Part shown: positions 12,092-12,504 of the stretch, one piece after another | Position numbering within the stretch: the first letter of the stretch is position 1 | How the letters are laid out: every line of letters begins with the position of its first letter | Assembly: GCA_025454125.1 (NCBI GenBank) | Contig: JALOPA010000010.1 | Location: forward strand, 1 to 12,504 | DNA: 12,504 bases | Source of the DNA: Thermodesulfobacteriota bacterium | Lineage (GTDB): Bacteria; Desulfobacterota; DSM-4660; Desulfatiglandales; HGW-15 | Direction of reading: 5' to 3' | Notes under the pieces: model-generated | What the model saw: the letters and a program-made list of their open reading frames with translations, nothing else | Database searches by the model: none | What the model was told of the DNA's origin: nothing | Program-made: the position numbers and the translations under genes

Positions 12092-12484
12092 TTAACGCTT
12101 CGAATATTGGTACCTCGCCCGCGCACCTCTCATGCCGTACTTCTTGCGTTCCCGCACACGGGCATCCCGGGTCAGAAGCGAGGCCTTTTTCAGGGGCAAG
12201 CGCATTTCCGGGCTGAGGGCGGCCAGCGCCCGGCTGATGGCGTGCCGGATGGCACCGGCCTGGCCGGAGATGCCGCCGCCTCTAACCGTCACAGAGATAT
12301 CGTATCTCTCAAGACTGTCCGTGATCGTCAGAGGTTGCCTGATCAGGATCCTGTCCGTCTCCCTCCTCATGTACTCTTCGATGGGTTTCCGGTTGACCAT
12401 GATCATGCCTTTGCCGGGTTTAATCCAGACTCGGGCCACTGCCGATTTTCTTCTGCCTACCGTGTGTACTCTTTCTTCTGCCAT
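12092..12484 (-). CDS. rpsI: 30S ribosomal protein S9
   Basis: This is the 130-residue full-length S9. The diagnostic start is VGRRKSAVARVWIKPG. The central segment is VRGGGISGQAGAIRHAISRAL, and the basic tail is RERKKYGMRGARARYQYSKR, which reaches the P-site tRNA anticodon. A GGAG Shine-Dalgarno lies 7 bases before the ATG. It directly follows the rplM end, the usual rplM-rpsI operon. Confidence 0.97.
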   Translation of the reverse strand: MAEERVHTVGRRKSAVARVWIKPGKGMIMVNRKPIEEYMRRETDRILIRQPLTITDSLERYDISVTVRGGGISGQAGAIRHAISRALAALSPEMRLPLKKASLLTRDARVRERKKYGMRGARARYQYSKR

Positions 12485-12504
12485 CTAGATCTCCAGTGTC
12501 TCAG
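12485..12504 (-). CDS. rplM: end of 50S ribosomal protein L13 (partial)
   Basis: Only the last five codons and the TAG (12485-12487) are inside the window. They read ETLEI in the frame that stops immediately before the rpsI ATG. L13 proteins often end in a short acidic/hydrophobic tail of this kind, and rplM normally precedes rpsI. The call rests mainly on that conserved gene order. Confidence 0.55.

Overview
The window looks like a chromosomal segment of an anaerobic Gram-negative bacterium, most likely a member of the Desulfobacterota (former Deltaproteobacteria). This is inferred from the gene styles: an AmmeMemoRadiSam-type radical SAM enzyme typical of anaerobes, a Tat-exported flavodoxin-like protein, Cys-rich small proteins, a near-consensus sigma-54 promoter, lipoproteins with classical lipoboxes, and GC-rich coding DNA with good Shine-Dalgarno sites. 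No phage, insertion sequence, CRISPR array, tRNA or rRNA was recognised.

Left third (1-3,650). This part is gene-poor and visibly more AT-rich between genes. A 387-base stretch with eroded-looking reading frames precedes a class I methyltransferase (388-1047). Its 3' end overlaps a convergent small Cys-containing protein (1006-1413). A 567-base gap follows. It holds a strong sigma-54 promoter match (1691-1706), a potentially structured leader, and a 60-residue lipoprotein gene (1981-2163). Convergent to that is a Tat-signal flavodoxin-domain protein (2239-2925), and then a small exported protein of unknown function (3207-3647).

Middle (3,700-7,490). A minus-strand run of a zinc-finger/J-domain protein and a GHMP-family sugar kinase leads towards the small exported protein. 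It is divergent from a complete MltD-like lytic transglycosylase lipoprotein with three LysM domains. The divergent intergenic region carries two well-formed, back-to-back sigma-70-type promoters (TTG-N17-TATAcT/TATAtT). They also settle the start of the J-domain gene.

Right part (7,490-12,504). A minus-strand pair consists of a 69-residue, ten-cysteine protein translationally coupled to a HAD phosphatase. A SprT-like metallopeptidase with an extra N-terminal domain comes next. Then come a methyltransferase overlapping amrS (radical SAM), convergent truA, rpsI and the last codons of rplM. The rplM-rpsI-truA order is a familiar ribosomal/RNA-modification block. A strong hairpin terminator sits between rpsI and truA.

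The most unusual signal is not a gene. Three separate intergenic spacers (7557-7633, 9334-9361, 11187-11260) each contain a tract with a 7-base period and the shared form NNNNTCG, each with its own flavour of the variable positions. In the third spacer two such tracts in opposite orientation form a 27-base-pair imperfect hairpin. I found no such tract in the left half of the window or inside genes, though this was by eye.
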